A stretch of DNA of 64,000 nucleotides from JASJBU01 sp963790775 (lineage in GTDB: Bacteria; Pseudomonadota; Gammaproteobacteria; Chromatiales; Chromatiaceae): positions 186,001 to 250,000 of the forward strand of contig CAWBPR010000005.1 of assembly GCA_963790775.1 (NCBI GenBank), written 5' to 3'. Shown piece after piece: positions 44,337-54,863 of the stretch (position 1 is its first letter; each line of letters starts with the position of its first letter). The notes beneath the pieces are model-generated. The model was not told where the DNA came from, did not search any database, and was given only the letters and a program-made list of their open reading frames with translations. The translations under genes were made by a program, and so were the position numbers.

Positions 44337-46985
44337 TCAGGAGGCTGAATCGACTCTTGCATCCCAGATTCTTGTGGGACTGAAATCCGCCAGGCAGGCA
44401 GGTTCGGCGATACCATAGCCCTGTCCATAATCAACGCCGATATCCTGTAATATTTCTAAAGTAACACTGTCCTCCACGTATTCAGCGATGGTTTTCATGC
44501 CCATGTTTTTTGCGATTTCATGGATGGCTTTAACCATTGACAGGTCGATCGGGTCTGAGCTGATGTCTCTTACAAACTCGCCGTCTATCTTTATATAGTC
44601 AACCGGGAGGTGCTTCAGATAGCCAAAGGAGGACATGCCGCTTCCAAAGTCGTCCAGTGCGAACTGGCAGCCAATACCTTTGAGTTGTTCGATGAAGGAT
44701 CGGGCTTTTCTGAGATTGGTAATGGTGGCTGTCTCGGTGACTTCAAACAGCAGGCATGAGGGGTGCAGGCTGCTTGATATGATCAGATCGAGCAGTTCGT
44801 CGAGAAAGGTTGGATTGGTAATTGATTGCGCGGAAAGGTTGATTGAGACAAAACCGCTGATTGGATGCTTTTCCATCCATCGCACCGTCTCTCTGACAAC
44901 ATATCGATCCAGGTCGACCATGATCCCATATCGCTCTGCCGCAGGGATAAATGCACCAGGCGGGGCCAGCTGACCATCGGTCTCTTCAAGTCTGAGGAGT
45001 ATTTCTATGTGCTCCTCATTGCTCAGGGGAGCATCGATGGGGATGATCTTTTGACAGAACAGCACAAAACGATGTTCATCCAATGCATGCTTCAGACGCG
45101 ATACCCATTGCATCTCTCCATAGCGTTCCTGGATGGCCTGATCGTCCTCGGCGTACAGGTGAACCCGATTCCGTCCGGCCTCCTTGGCGGCATAACAGGC
45201 GCTGTCGGCGGCGCTCAGAATTTCAGTTAGATTGTTGTAGCTCTCGTCAAATGAGACCACTCCAATGCTGACTCCCACGGTGAATGGTTTCTCCTCCCAG
45301 GTGAAACGGTGATCGCGCAGTGTGGAGCGAATCTCCTCTGCGATCGAGAGCGCCTGTGAAGTCGGACAATATTCCAGCAAAATCGCAAATTCATCCCCTC
45401 CCAGCCTGGCCACCATGTCAGTTCGGCGGGCTGTCTCCGTCAGAATGTTGGCGATCTGGCGCAGCAACTCATCGCCGGCAATATGTCCACAAGTGTCGTT
45501 GACAACCTTGAACTGATCCAGATCGATATACATCAGTGCATGATTGGCCTGATCCGAGTGGGCATGTTCCATGGAGGTGCGCAGGCGGTTCTCGAATTCA
45601 ATGCGGTTGATGAGTCCAGTCAGGGTGTCGTGGGTGGCCTGCCATGAAATCTGATTATGCATCCGATGGGTATCCGTGATGTCACGGATCACCAGTACAT
45701 CTCCGACTACTCTGCCTGCATGGTCATGTATCTCAGCAATGGAGATTTGTACGACCCGATTGTTCTCAGCCCCTGTTGAAAGCAGCAACGGTCGATCAGA
45801 AAGTTGTTTGGTTTCCAGCTGATTCAGGCTGTGGTTCAGGGACAAAGCGATAGTTTCCCCGGTTTCCTCATTGGTGAGCTTGAGAGCCTCAACGAGTTCC
45901 TTTCCGATGGCAGTCTCTGAATCCCCGTCTATCAACTTCTCGGCGGTCTGGTTAATTGAAGTGATGATCCCCTGGGTGTCGGTGGTGATGACGCCATCGC
46001 TGATTGAGGCGAGGGTGGTTTCAGCCAGTTCCTTGCTTTCACGGAGTTCCTGAGTGCGTTTCTGAACATCAAGCTCGAGTTGCTCTTTTGCTTTACGTAA
46101 AGCCGTCTCCGCCATCATCCGACGGCGATGGCCACGCAGAATCAGTTTCAGCATGATTCCGCTCGAGATCAGGAAAGCGAGAAACACCAGAACCGCCTGT
46201 TCGACAACCTCTGTGGCAAATTCTGAAACCAGATCTTGATCACCGATATCCACTAATCGCCAATGGGTGCCGGAGATATGCCTGTTGGCCAGGATTCGTT
46301 TCTGTTCGGGGAGCGGCAGAACAGGGTCCTCCAAGTTCATTTCATACCGGTTGCCAGTGGATGTGACTTCAATCAGGTTGGGGGTTTCGGTATTCAGTAA
46401 CAACAGCCGGTGTTTATGCCGTCCCGAGAGCCTTAACAGATTTTGCAGGCTTCCGGTTTGGAAGCTGACAAAGAAAATGTAACCTTTTGGATAGTCCAGT
46501 TGCACCATCGTGTCATAGTGATACTGTAAAAAGTTCGGGTGGATCTGCGGGTGATGTTCCTGCTCAAGAGAATAATCGATGATCTCTTGCTGGCACATAA
46601 CACCAATATGATTCTCGAAGTCCTCGAGCAGTGGTTTCCCACTATCATCAGCAAGCATGTAAGAGAAGGCGTCAGGGAAGTAACCGAGAACCTTTTCCTG
46701 AAGTTTACTGGCAACCGCAGTATCCTCAGGGTCTTCGATCATGCGTTGAATCAGTTCTTTCTCATAATGGGTAAAGAGATAGAGGAGTCGTCGCCTTTCC
46801 CCGATTAACTGATTGATCTCATTGCTCACCATCAGCACTGTGTTATCGGCTGATGTCTTGTGATACTCACGGAAGGTGTCGATGCGCTGCACGGCTATTG
46901 CCGCCAGTAACAAACCTACGAGCGCGAGAAAGGCGCCGACAAATACGGTTGTATTGGTGGTTCCGGCAAGAGGTCTTTCTGACAT
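44337..46985 (-). CDS. Sensor with PAS, GGDEF and EAL domains
   Basis: Cyclic-di-GMP turnover protein anchored in the inner membrane. One helix (VFVGAFLALVGLLLAAIAV), a periplasmic sensor region of about 220 residues, a second helix (VFLAFLISSGIMLKLIL), a coiled coil, PAS (ASISDGVITTDTQGIITSIN), GGDEF with intact RLGGDEFAILLE, and EAL. The EAL motif reads EILLRL; the catalytic glutamate is kept and DDFGSGMSSFGYLK and KIDGEFVRDI are intact, so both activities are possible. An upstream Met (47057) extends the frame by 24 codons; MSERPLAGTTNT is preferred. Confidence 0.92.
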   Translation of the reverse strand: MSERPLAGTTNTTVFVGAFLALVGLLLAAIAVQRIDTFREYHKTSADNTVLMVSNEINQLIGERRRLLYLFTHYEKELIQRMIEDPEDTAVASKLQEKVLGYFPDAFSYMLADDSGKPLLEDFENHIGVMCQQEIIDYSLEQEHHPQIHPNFLQYHYDTMVQLDYPKGYIFFVSFQTGSLQNLLRLSGRHKHRLLLLNTETPNLIEVTSTGNRYEMNLEDPVLPLPEQKRILANRHISGTHWRLVDIGDQDLVSEFATEVVEQAVLVFLAFLISSGIMLKLILRGHRRRMMAETALRKAKEQLELDVQKRTQELRESKELAETTLASISDGVITTDTQGIITSINQTAEKLIDGDSETAIGKELVEALKLTNEETGETIALSLNHSLNQLETKQLSDRPLLLSTGAENNRVVQISIAEIHDHAGRVVGDVLVIRDITDTHRMHNQISWQATHDTLTGLINRIEFENRLRTSMEHAHSDQANHALMYIDLDQFKVVNDTCGHIAGDELLRQIANILTETARRTDMVARLGGDEFAILLEYCPTSQALSIAEEIRSTLRDHRFTWEEKPFTVGVSIGVVSFDESYNNLTEILSAADSACYAAKEAGRNRVHLYAEDDQAIQERYGEMQWVSRLKHALDEHRFVLFCQKIIPIDAPLSNEEHIEILLRLEETDGQLAPPGAFIPAAERYGIMVDLDRYVVRETVRWMEKHPISGFVSINLSAQSITNPTFLDELLDLIISSSLHPSCLLFEVTETATITNLRKARSFIEQLKGIGCQFALDDFGSGMSSFGYLKHLPVDYIKIDGEFVRDISSDPIDLSMVKAIHEIAKNMGMKTIAEYVEDSVTLEILQDIGVDYGQGYGIAEPACLADFSPTRIWDARVDSAS

Positions 46986-47066
46986 ACTGATAATCGAGCA
47001 TTTTTTATTTTGACTTATCCTGTTTCGGCAGTTGTCTATAAAAGTTGATAAATTCAATAGGTCTTA

Positions 47067-47091
47067 TTGAAATTTGCAAGAAATCCCCCAT
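47067..47091 (+). promoter_or_regulatory. Sigma-32 heat-shock promoter for clpB
   Basis: TTGAAA (47067-47072), 13 bases, then CCCCAT (47086-47091) matches the RpoH consensus CTTGAAA-N11-16-CCCCAT almost exactly. It lies 35 bases before the clpB ATG, and clpB is a standard RpoH target. Confidence 0.85.
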
Positions 47092-47126
47092 AAAAGGGAT
47101 AACTATTGTTTTTTTGGAGTTTTCCC

Positions 47127-49721
47127 ATGCGTATGGATCGTTTGACCAGTAAATTTCAGATGGCCTTGGCGGATGCGCAGAGTCTGGCTGTTGGGCGGGA
47201 TCATCAGTTCATCGAGCCGGCCCATCTGATGAGTGCGTTGTTGGATCAGGAAGGGGGTACGGTACGCCATCTCTTGACTCAGGCCGATGTGAATGTAAAT
47301 CAGCTGCGTTCTGATCTGAGTGCTGCTTTGGAGCGCCTGCCCAGTGTAGAAGGCGCGGCAGGTGATCTGCATATCTCGAATGACCTGGGGCGGCTGCTCA
47401 ATCAAACGGATAAATTGTCTCAGCAGAGGAAGGATCAGTATGTCTCCAGCGAACTCTTTGTCCTGGCTGTGGTTCAGGACAAAGGGGAACTGGGAGAGAT
47501 GCTGCGTAAAGCAGGCGGCTCGGTGGAAAGCTTGGAGAAAACCATCGAAAAGGTCCGGGGTGGCCAGAAAGTAGATGATCCCAACGCGGAAGATCAGCGG
47601 CAAGCCCTTGAAAAATATACCATAGATCTGACTGAGCGAGCCGAGCAAGGCAAGCTCGACCCGGTGATCGGCCGGGATGACGAGATCCGGCGTACGATCC
47701 AGGTGCTGCAACGCCGCACGAAAAACAATCCGGTGCTGATCGGAGAGCCAGGGGTAGGTAAAACCGCGATTGTGGAAGGTCTGGCGCAACGCATTATCAA
47801 CGGCGAGGTGCCGGAGGGGCTTAAAAGTAAGCGATTACTCTCGCTGGATATGGGTTCCCTGATTGCAGGGGCAAAGTTTCGAGGTGAGTTTGAAGAGCGT
47901 CTCAAGGCGGTGTTGAATGATCTCTCCAAGCAGGAGGGACAGATCATCCTGTTTATCGACGAACTGCACACCATGGTCGGGGCAGGCAAGGCCGAGGGCT
48001 CCATGGATGCCGGGAACATGCTCAAACCCGCCTTGGCAAGGGGTGAACTGCACTGTGTTGGCGCCACCACCCTGGATGAATACCGCAAATATGTCGAAAA
48101 AGACGCAGCCTTAGAGCGTCGTTTCCAGAAGGTTCTGGTGGATGAACCCAGTGTGGAAGACACGATTGCCATCCTGCGTGGCTTGAAAGAGCGTTACGAG
48201 GTGCATCATGGGGTGGATATTACCGACCCGGCGATTGTTGCCGCGGCAACCTTTTCCCATCGCTATATCTCAGACCGGCAACTGCCGGATAAAGCCATCG
48301 ATCTGGTGGATGAGGCGGCTTCACAGATTCGGATGGAGATCGACTCCAAACCGGAGCAGATGGATCGCCTGGAGCGACGCCTGATTCAGCTTAAAATTGA
48401 GCGGGAGGCGATGAACAAAGAGACCGACGAGGCCTCGAAAAAGCGCCTTGCCCATCTGCAAGACGAGATTGCGCGTCTGGAGCGTGAATTTTCCGATCTG
48501 GAAGAGATCTGGAAATCAGAAAAGGCGGCGCTGCAGGGTACAACGCATATCAAGGAGTCACTGGAACGGGCCAGGATGGAGTTCGAGACTGCCCGACGGG
48601 CAGGTGACCTGACGCGGATGTCTGAGTTGCAGTATGGACGAGTTCCTGAGCTCGAAAAACAGTTGGATATGGCCGCTCAGGCAGAGATGCAGGAGATGAA
48701 ACTGCTGCGCAATAAAGTGACGGAGGAGGAGATCGCTGGAATCGTCTCAAAATGGACCGGCATCCCAATCTCCAAAATGCTCGAAGGCGAGCGGGACAAG
48801 CTGCTGCGTATGGAGGAGGAGATCGGTACGCGAGTGATAGGCCAGCTTGAGGCTGTCAGGGCCGTGAGCGATGCAATTCGCCGTTCCCGTGCGGGTTTGT
48901 CTGACCCGAGCCAGCCGAATGGTTCCTTCCTGTTTCTTGGCCCCACCGGTGTGGGCAAGACTGAGCTCTGTAAGGCGCTGGCGGATTTTCTGTTCGATAC
49001 GGAAGAGGCCATGATTCGTGTCGATATGTCGGAGTTTATGGAGAAGCATTCCGTGGCCCGCCTGATCGGCGCCCCTCCGGGTTATGTCGGCTATGAAGAG
49101 GGTGGATATTTGACCGAAGCGGTCCGACGTCGTCCCTATTCGGTGATTCTGATGGATGAGGTGGAAAAGGCTCACCCCGATGTTTTCAATGTCTTGTTGC
49201 AGGTGTTGGATGATGGCCGTTTGACCGACGGTCAGGGACGGACGGTAGATTTTCGCAACACCGTGATAGTGATGACCTCGAATCTGGGCTCAGATATCAT
49301 CCAGCAGAAAGCGGGCGAAGAGCGCTATGGGGAGATGAAGGCTGCCGTGATGGACGTGGTGCGCACTGCTTTCCGGCCTGAATTCATCAACCGGTTGGAC
49401 GAAATCGTGGTGTTTCACCCTCTGGCTCGCGATCAGATTCGCGCCATTGCCGGAATCCAGATTGGCTATCTCCACCAGCGTCTGGCAGAGCATGAAATGG
49501 GGCTGGAAGTGACGGAAGCAGCGCTCGATCGCTTGGGCGAGGCTGGCTTTGACCCTGTCTACGGGGCGCGGCCTCTGAAGCGCGCTATTCGACAGCAGCT
49601 GGAGAATCCCCTGGCTCAGGAGATCCTGAGAGGCCGGTTTAGTAGCGGAGACGTGATCCGGGTGGATGTCGCAGGTAGCGAGATGATCTTCAGTAAGGGC
49701 GGTGTGGTCAGCGCAGCTTGA
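47127..49721 (+). CDS. clpB: ClpB disaggregase
   Basis: AAA+ chaperone that threads aggregated proteins with help from DnaK. The 864-residue sequence begins MRMDRLTSKFQMALADAQSL, matching E. coli; the open frame extends seven codons further to a TTG. It has the Clp N-domain, NBD1 Walker A GEPGVGKTAIVEGL, the coiled middle domain (about 400-525) and NBD2 with Walker A GPTGVGKTELCKAL and pore loop GYVGYEEGG. GGAG lies seven bases before the ATG. Confidence 0.97.
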   Translation: MRMDRLTSKFQMALADAQSLAVGRDHQFIEPAHLMSALLDQEGGTVRHLLTQADVNVNQLRSDLSAALERLPSVEGAAGDLHISNDLGRLLNQTDKLSQQRKDQYVSSELFVLAVVQDKGELGEMLRKAGGSVESLEKTIEKVRGGQKVDDPNAEDQRQALEKYTIDLTERAEQGKLDPVIGRDDEIRRTIQVLQRRTKNNPVLIGEPGVGKTAIVEGLAQRIINGEVPEGLKSKRLLSLDMGSLIAGAKFRGEFEERLKAVLNDLSKQEGQIILFIDELHTMVGAGKAEGSMDAGNMLKPALARGELHCVGATTLDEYRKYVEKDAALERRFQKVLVDEPSVEDTIAILRGLKERYEVHHGVDITDPAIVAAATFSHRYISDRQLPDKAIDLVDEAASQIRMEIDSKPEQMDRLERRLIQLKIEREAMNKETDEASKKRLAHLQDEIARLEREFSDLEEIWKSEKAALQGTTHIKESLERARMEFETARRAGDLTRMSELQYGRVPELEKQLDMAAQAEMQEMKLLRNKVTEEEIAGIVSKWTGIPISKMLEGERDKLLRMEEEIGTRVIGQLEAVRAVSDAIRRSRAGLSDPSQPNGSFLFLGPTGVGKTELCKALADFLFDTEEAMIRVDMSEFMEKHSVARLIGAPPGYVGYEEGGYLTEAVRRRPYSVILMDEVEKAHPDVFNVLLQVLDDGRLTDGQGRTVDFRNTVIVMTSNLGSDIIQQKAGEERYGEMKAAVMDVVRTAFRPEFINRLDEIVVFHPLARDQIRAIAGIQIGYLHQRLAEHEMGLEVTEAALDRLGEAGFDPVYGARPLKRAIRQQLENPLAQEILRGRFSSGDVIRVDVAGSEMIFSKGGVVSAA

Positions 49722-49736
49722 TTCAGTCTTGATTGT

Positions 49737-49766
49737 CGGGGGTCACATATACCCCCGGCAGGTTTT
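49737..49766. terminator. Terminator hairpin between clpB and coaE
   Basis: CGGGGGT pairs with ACCCCCG over loop CACATAT, with GCAGGTTTT after it on the + strand. It lies between convergent stops. The U-tract is short and displaced, so efficiency is uncertain. Confidence 0.6.
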
Positions 49767-50368
49767 CAGGGCGTGGTTGCAGCGAGCCGCAGATAGAATT
49801 CATGCAACCGGTCGGTGGACTCATTTAACTCTTCCAGGTTGCCGCTGTTTTCAATCACGTCATCTGCAGCGCCGAGACGGGTAGCGCGGTCGACCTGGGC
49901 GGCGAGCATCTGTCGGATTTGCGTCTCTTTCAGGCCATCCCGTAGCGCTACCCGTGTGATCTGTTGCGCCTCAGTACAATCCACAACCAGGATTCGATCA
50001 GCCAATTCGTTTTGACCCGTCTCCAGCAGGAGAGGGATAACCAGAATCGCATAAGGAGCATTCAGAGATTGCAGTCTCAGCTCCATTTCCCTGCGTATCC
50101 GCGGGTGAAGAATCTGTTCCAGTTGTTGCCTTTTCTCGGGGGCGTTGAAGACTACAGTTCGCAGTACAGCGCGGTCAAGACTGCCGTCTTGCTGGATAAC
50201 TCGCGGGCCAAATAGAGTTCGGATCTCATCCAGGGCCGGTGAACCCGGTAGTACCTGTTCCCGGGCAATGACATCTGCATCGATAACCGGTGCGCCCAGT
50301 GCTTCGAAACGGCGGGAAACTGACGATTTTCCACATCCAATCCCTCCCGTGAGGGCGACCACGAGCAT
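49766..50368 (-). CDS. coaE: Dephospho-CoA kinase
   Basis: Last step of coenzyme A synthesis. The 200-residue product has the P-loop LTGGIGCGKSSVSRRF, VIDADVIAREQV, HPRIRREMELRL and VIPLLLETG, all typical. Four bases after pilD, in the same leftward run; pilD-coaE linkage is common in Gammaproteobacteria. Confidence 0.96.
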   Translation of the reverse strand: MLVVALTGGIGCGKSSVSRRFEALGAPVIDADVIAREQVLPGSPALDEIRTLFGPRVIQQDGSLDRAVLRTVVFNAPEKRQQLEQILHPRIRREMELRLQSLNAPYAILVIPLLLETGQNELADRILVVDCTEAQQITRVALRDGLKETQIRQMLAAQVDRATRLGAADDVIENSGNLEELNESTDRLHEFYLRLAATTP

Positions 50369-50371
50369 TGA

Positions 50372-51244
50372 TCAGGCCAGCCCCGACCAGGTCAGGTAGG
50401 CTTGGTTGATGGCGTCGCCCCAGATCAGGCTGATCCAGCCGGCTGTTGCCAGATAGGGACCGAAGGGAATAGGTATGTTCTTGTCGCGACCGCGAATCAG
50501 GATGAGTGAAAGTCCAACTATGGCGCCTACCAGCGCCGACAGCATGATGATTTGCGGCAGGTACTGCCAGCCCAGCCAGGCTCCCAGCATGGCGAGCAGT
50601 TTGAAATCCCCATAGCCCATGCCTTCTTTGCCGGTCAACAGCTTGAAAAGCTGGAAGATGCTCCATAGTGATAGATAGCCAACCAAGGCGCCGATAATCG
50701 CAGAATGCGCATCGGTAAATAGTCCGAACAGGCTCAGCAGGAGTCCCAGCCAGACAAATGGCAAGGTGATCGAGTCCGGCAGCAGTTGGACATCAAAGTC
50801 GATCAGGCTCAGTGAAATCAGCGCCCAGGTGAGAATCAATGCCCCCAGGGTTTCCCAGGAGACGCCGAAATAGTGAGCAACGACAAGGGATAAAATGGCC
50901 GTCAATGCTTCGATGATGGGGTAACGAATACTGATTTTGGTGCCGCAGTTGGAACAGCGGCCCTTCAGGAACAGCCAACTGAGAATGGGTATGTTCTCCC
51001 AAGGCTTAATCGGTTGTCCGCAAGCGGGACAATGAGAGGCGGGATGACTCAGATTGAAGGGCTTTTCCTCGTCTGGTGGCGACTTTTCCAGGAGCTCCCG
51101 GCATTCCCTATGCCACATCTGTTCCATCATTTTCGGTAACCGGTAGACCACTACATTGAGGAAACTGCCAACCGCCAGGCCAATAAAACCAATAAACAGC
51201 AGGAAGGCCCAGCTGTTCTGCTGTAGATACTCAAGAAAAATCAC
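50372..51244 (-). CDS. pilD: Type IV prepilin peptidase
   Basis: Inner-membrane aspartyl protease that cleaves and N-methylates type IV prepilins such as the pilA product at 54864. The 290-residue protein has the cytoplasmic zinc motif with CPACG and CSNCG, the aspartates in LIDFDVQLLPD and GMGYGDFKLLAM, and about eight hydrophobic segments. Located directly after pilC. Confidence 0.96.
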   Translation of the reverse strand: MIFLEYLQQNSWAFLLFIGFIGLAVGSFLNVVVYRLPKMMEQMWHRECRELLEKSPPDEEKPFNLSHPASHCPACGQPIKPWENIPILSWLFLKGRCSNCGTKISIRYPIIEALTAILSLVVAHYFGVSWETLGALILTWALISLSLIDFDVQLLPDSITLPFVWLGLLLSLFGLFTDAHSAIIGALVGYLSLWSIFQLFKLLTGKEGMGYGDFKLLAMLGAWLGWQYLPQIIMLSALVGAIVGLSLILIRGRDKNIPIPFGPYLATAGWISLIWGDAINQAYLTWSGLA

Positions 51245-51265
51245 GATGAAATATTAGTCCGTAGT

Positions 51266-52497
51266 CTAGACTGCTGCGCCCATTTTAAAGATCGGTAGAT
51301 ACATGGCGACCACCAATCCACCAACCAAAGTACCGAGCACTACCATGATAAGGGGTTCCATCAGACTACTCATGGAATCGACTGCGTTATCCACCTGTTC
51401 TTCATAAAAATCAGCAACCTTATTCAGCATGTCATCCAAAGAGCCTGATTCCTCTCCGATGGAGACCATCTGTACCACCATATTAGGAAAAAGGTTGCGT
51501 TGTTTCATCGCCAGTTGAAGTGATTGACCGGTTGCGACATCTTCCTGCATGCGCAGCACCGCATCACTGTAAACCACATTTCCGGTAGCGCCGGAAACAG
51601 AATCGAGTGCTTCGACCAGCGGTACGCCTGCGGCTGACATGGTGGCCAGGGTGCGAGAGAAGCGGGCGATGGCTGATTTGTTCAGAATCATCCCGATTAC
51701 AGGAATCTTCAGAAGTGTACGATCGACAGCATGTCTGAATTTTCGGGAGCGTTTCCAAACGCCAGAGAGAACGTAACCTGCTGCAATGGCTCCACCCAGT
51801 ATGCCCCACCACCAGTTTTGAACGAAATGAGCGATTTGGATTACAACTTTGGTAAAGATCGGGAGATCGGCGCCAAAGTTTTTGAAGATATTTTCAAACT
51901 GGGGAATGACAAAAATCATGATGATGGCAGTGACCACAATGGCTACCACAACAATCGAAACAGGGTAGAGCATGGCCTTCTTGATCTTGGCTTTGATCGA
52001 TTCAGTCTTTTCCTTGTAGGTGGCGATTTTATCTAACAGTGTTTCAAGTACACCCGCATGCTCTCCCGCGCGCACCAGATTGACAAATAGAGTCATCGAA
52101 ATGGAGTGGGTGTTTTTTCAGTGCATCTGCCAGGGCCGTGCCTCCCTCCACGTCGGCCTTGATGGCAAGAATCAACTCCTGCATTGACGGGTTTTCATGA
52201 CCACGGCCAACGATATCGAAGGCCTGCACCATGGGCACACCTGAAGACATCATGGTCGCCAATTGACGGCTGAATACAGCGATGTCGCCAGTGGTGATTT
52301 TCTGTCTTTCTGCTTGAGAAGAGTGAAGTGGCTTTTTTTCTTACCTTGAGAGGATTGACGCCTTGGCGACGCAGGTCTGCCCTCACCATGGCAACATTGG
52401 TGGCCTGTGATTCACCGGTGATGCGTGAACCTTTCCTGTCAGTACCTTCCCAAGTATAGAGATGTGTTTTGGTCTGAGCTTTTGCAGATACTGCCAT
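51266..52497 (-). CDS. pilC: Type IV pilus platform protein PilC, two frame breaks
   Basis: Inner-membrane platform protein of the pilus motor (GspF/PilC family). The N-terminus MAVSAKAQTKTHLYTWEGTD leads to KATSLFSSRK, where the frame changes (about 52303-52315). The second frame carries VFSRQLATMMSSGVPMVQAF to ALKKHPLHFDD, then a second change (about 52089-52092) leads into FVNLVRAGEHAGVLETLLDK and the rest through MYLPIFKMGAAV. Removing one base at each point yields a normal protein of about 410 residues. Sequencing error is favoured, as pilB and pilR show the same kind of break. Confidence 0.88.
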
Positions 52498-52500
52498 TGA

Positions 52501-54217
52501 TTAGTCCTTTGTTACCCGGTTGAGTTCATTGAGACTGGTTATGCCTTGCATGACCTTACGTAGGCCTGACCTTCGGAGGTCATTGACACCTTCCACCTTC
52601 GCCTGTTTTTCCAAATGAAGAGAGGTGCCGCCTTCCATGATGATCTTGCCCATCTCTTCTGAAACCGGCATTACTTGAAATATACCAACTCGACCTTTAT
52701 AACCTTTGTTACACAGGTCACACCCCACAGGTTTGTAGATTGTAAAGCCTGAATCCACATCATCTTCGGTAAATCCTTCTTCCAACAGTGCCTCTCTGGG
52801 GATGTCATCAGGTTCTTTACAGTGTTCGCAAAGACGTCTGGCCAGACGCTGGGCCAGGATCAGGAGCACAGAAGAGGCGATATTGAAAGGTGGTATGCCC
52901 ATGTTGGCGAGACGGGTCAGCGTCTGAGGGGCATCATTGGTATGCAGGGTTGACAGTACAAGGTGTCCGGTTTGAGCGGCCTTGACAGCAATCTCGGCAG
53001 TTTCCAGGTCACGTATCTCACCGACCATGATTATATCCGGGTCTTGACGCAAGAAAGCCCTTAGTGCTTCTGCAAATGTCAGCCCGGTCTTTGACATTCA
53101 TGTTGACCTGATTGATGCCGGCCACCTGGATTTCAACTGGATCTTCGGCAGTGGAAATGTTGACCTCAGTCGAATTGAGCATGTTCAGCGCGGTATAGAG
53201 TGAGACTGTTTTGCCGCTTCCGGTTGGTCCGGTAACCAAAATCATGCCATAGGGCTTCTGGATCGCTTTGAGAAAGGCCTTTTCCTGCTCTGGTTCAAAT
53301 CCTAAGGCCTCTATGCCAAGCTGGGCGCTGGTTGGATCCAGAATACGCAGTACGATCTTTTCGCCATACAGGGTGGGGCAGGTATTGACACGGAAATCGA
53401 TAGCGCGGGTCTTAGAGAGCTTCATCTTGATGCGTCCATCCTGCGGCACACGCCGTTCCGCGATATTCATGCGGGACATAACCTTGATGCGGCTGGACAG
53501 GCGGTTGGCTAAATTTGAGGGTGGGTTTGCAACCTCTCTAAGCATGCCATCCTGTCTGTAGCGGATTCGATAAGTGTGTTCGTAAGGCTCGAAATGGATG
53601 TCTGATACGCCCTGATTGATGGCATCCAGCAGAATTTTGTTGATATACCGTACTACTGGGGCTTCATCGATATCCAACCCGCCATCATCTGCAGGCCGCT
53701 CATCTTCACCTCCACTGATATCCAGGTTGTCCAGGTCGGCATCCAGCAGTTCGTCCATCCTGCTGTCCTGGGCATCCAAGACCTGACTGATCATCTTGGT
53801 AAGCTTGTCCTCTTCAACCAGAATGGCCTCAGATGCAAGACCAGTGTTAAATCGGATTTCATCCAGACCTTGATGGTTGGTAGGATCTGAGACCGCGAGG
53901 AATAGCCGGTTACCCCGTTTAAACAGAGGTAACGCGTGGTGGTTTTTAATCAGTTTTTCAGCGACGAGTTCTCGCGGAAGTACGTCTTGATCGATGACAT
54001 TCAGGTCAAAAATCGGCACTCCGAAGCCCCGAGAAGCTGATATGGCGACATCAAGGCTGTCGAGTAGCTTGCTTTCAACCAGAAAAGTAACGAAAGGCGT
54101 GTGTTTTTTGAGCGCATCCGCAAAGGCAATTTCAGCTTTCTCCTCAGTAATGAGGTTATCCTGGATGAGGCAGCGCGCCAGTCCACTGAGGTTGATTTGT
54201 GGTTTGGTGGTTGCCAT
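52501..54217 (-). CDS. pilB: Type IV pilus assembly ATPase PilB, one frame break
   Basis: Hexameric ATPase driving pilus extension. An MshE-type N-domain (LSGLARCLIQDNLITEEKAE) is followed by the ATPase core with Walker A GPTGSGKTVSLYTALNM, VGEIRDLETAEIAVKAAQTG and a zinc tetracysteine CEHCK with CDLCNKGYKGR. The frame changes after INQVNMNVK (about 53089-53092); removing one base gives NVKTGLTFAEALRAFLRQDP as in other PilB proteins. The ORF starts at 54253, but MATTKPQINLSGLA is the usual PilB N-terminus. Confidence 0.9.
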
Positions 54218-54624
54218 CCTATGAATATCTGAGTGTTTTACCTGTATGTTCAATTATTACGGCAGAAAGGGTAAATATTTTAGAAAATACTCTTGCTAAC
54301 TAGTGAATGGAAAACAATATTATAGATCTTTCAAGATGTGGTTAACCCTATTTTTTTCAGCTAGGGGCTGTTGGATTTAAAAAACGGGCACACGTGACAT
54401 ATTGACATCACGAGATATTAGTTTTTAAAGCAAGAGATATTTGTAATACTAATGGCTATATATTTCAATGAGATAGAGTATATTGTATGTTATAACCCTA
54501 CAGCCTCCTAGTGTACCTCGCTAAACAGTGTGTAACTTATAAACACAGTGATTTTAGCCATTCCATGACTGCAGGCCCTGGAATTAGGGTAAATTATATG
54601 TTTCATTAATTCTGACGACCTACA

Positions 54625-54642
54625 CTAGTATGCGCATACTAG
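54625..54642. repeat. 18-bp perfect palindrome, operator-like
   Basis: CTAGTATGC followed directly by its reverse complement GCATACTAG. It is followed by GAGTTTCCTTTTTT on the + strand. With no loop it is more like a binding site for a dimeric regulator than a terminator, although the T-run is notable. No factor can be named. Confidence 0.5.
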
Positions 54643-54821
54643 GAGTTTCCTTTTTTACGAATATATGGGTGTGTTTGTTTTGTTATGAACGGCTTACTTG
54701 CTATTGACTAACTACCTGTTACAAATTTAGTTAGCGTAGTGGCTGATAGTTAGAGGGGAGTGGAGTGGGATGCAGAACTGAATACAGACTTAAATAGAAA
54801 TGCTCACTGTGGAGTGAATCA

Positions 54822-54857
54822 ACCGCATGCCCTGGGATATCGCTGGGCACGCGGTTG
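54822..54857. terminator. Hairpin downstream of pilA
   Basis: AACCGCATGCCC pairs with GGGCACGCGGTT (one A-C mismatch) around TGGGATATCGCT. It lies just past the pilA stop. A T-rich tail follows only on the + strand, so on the pilA strand it may act as a 3'-end stabilising hairpin rather than a classical terminator. Confidence 0.55.
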
Positions 54858-54863
54858 TTGGTT

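Larger units (their letters stand above)
54218..54863. other. AT-rich intergenic region pilB / pilA
   Basis: About 610-650 bases without a credible gene. It should contain the pilB promoter. Two structures stand out: an 18-base perfect palindrome at 54625-54642 and a strong hairpin downstream of pilA at 54830-54857. Short frames here resemble nothing known. The low G+C contrasts with both neighbours. Confidence 0.6.
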
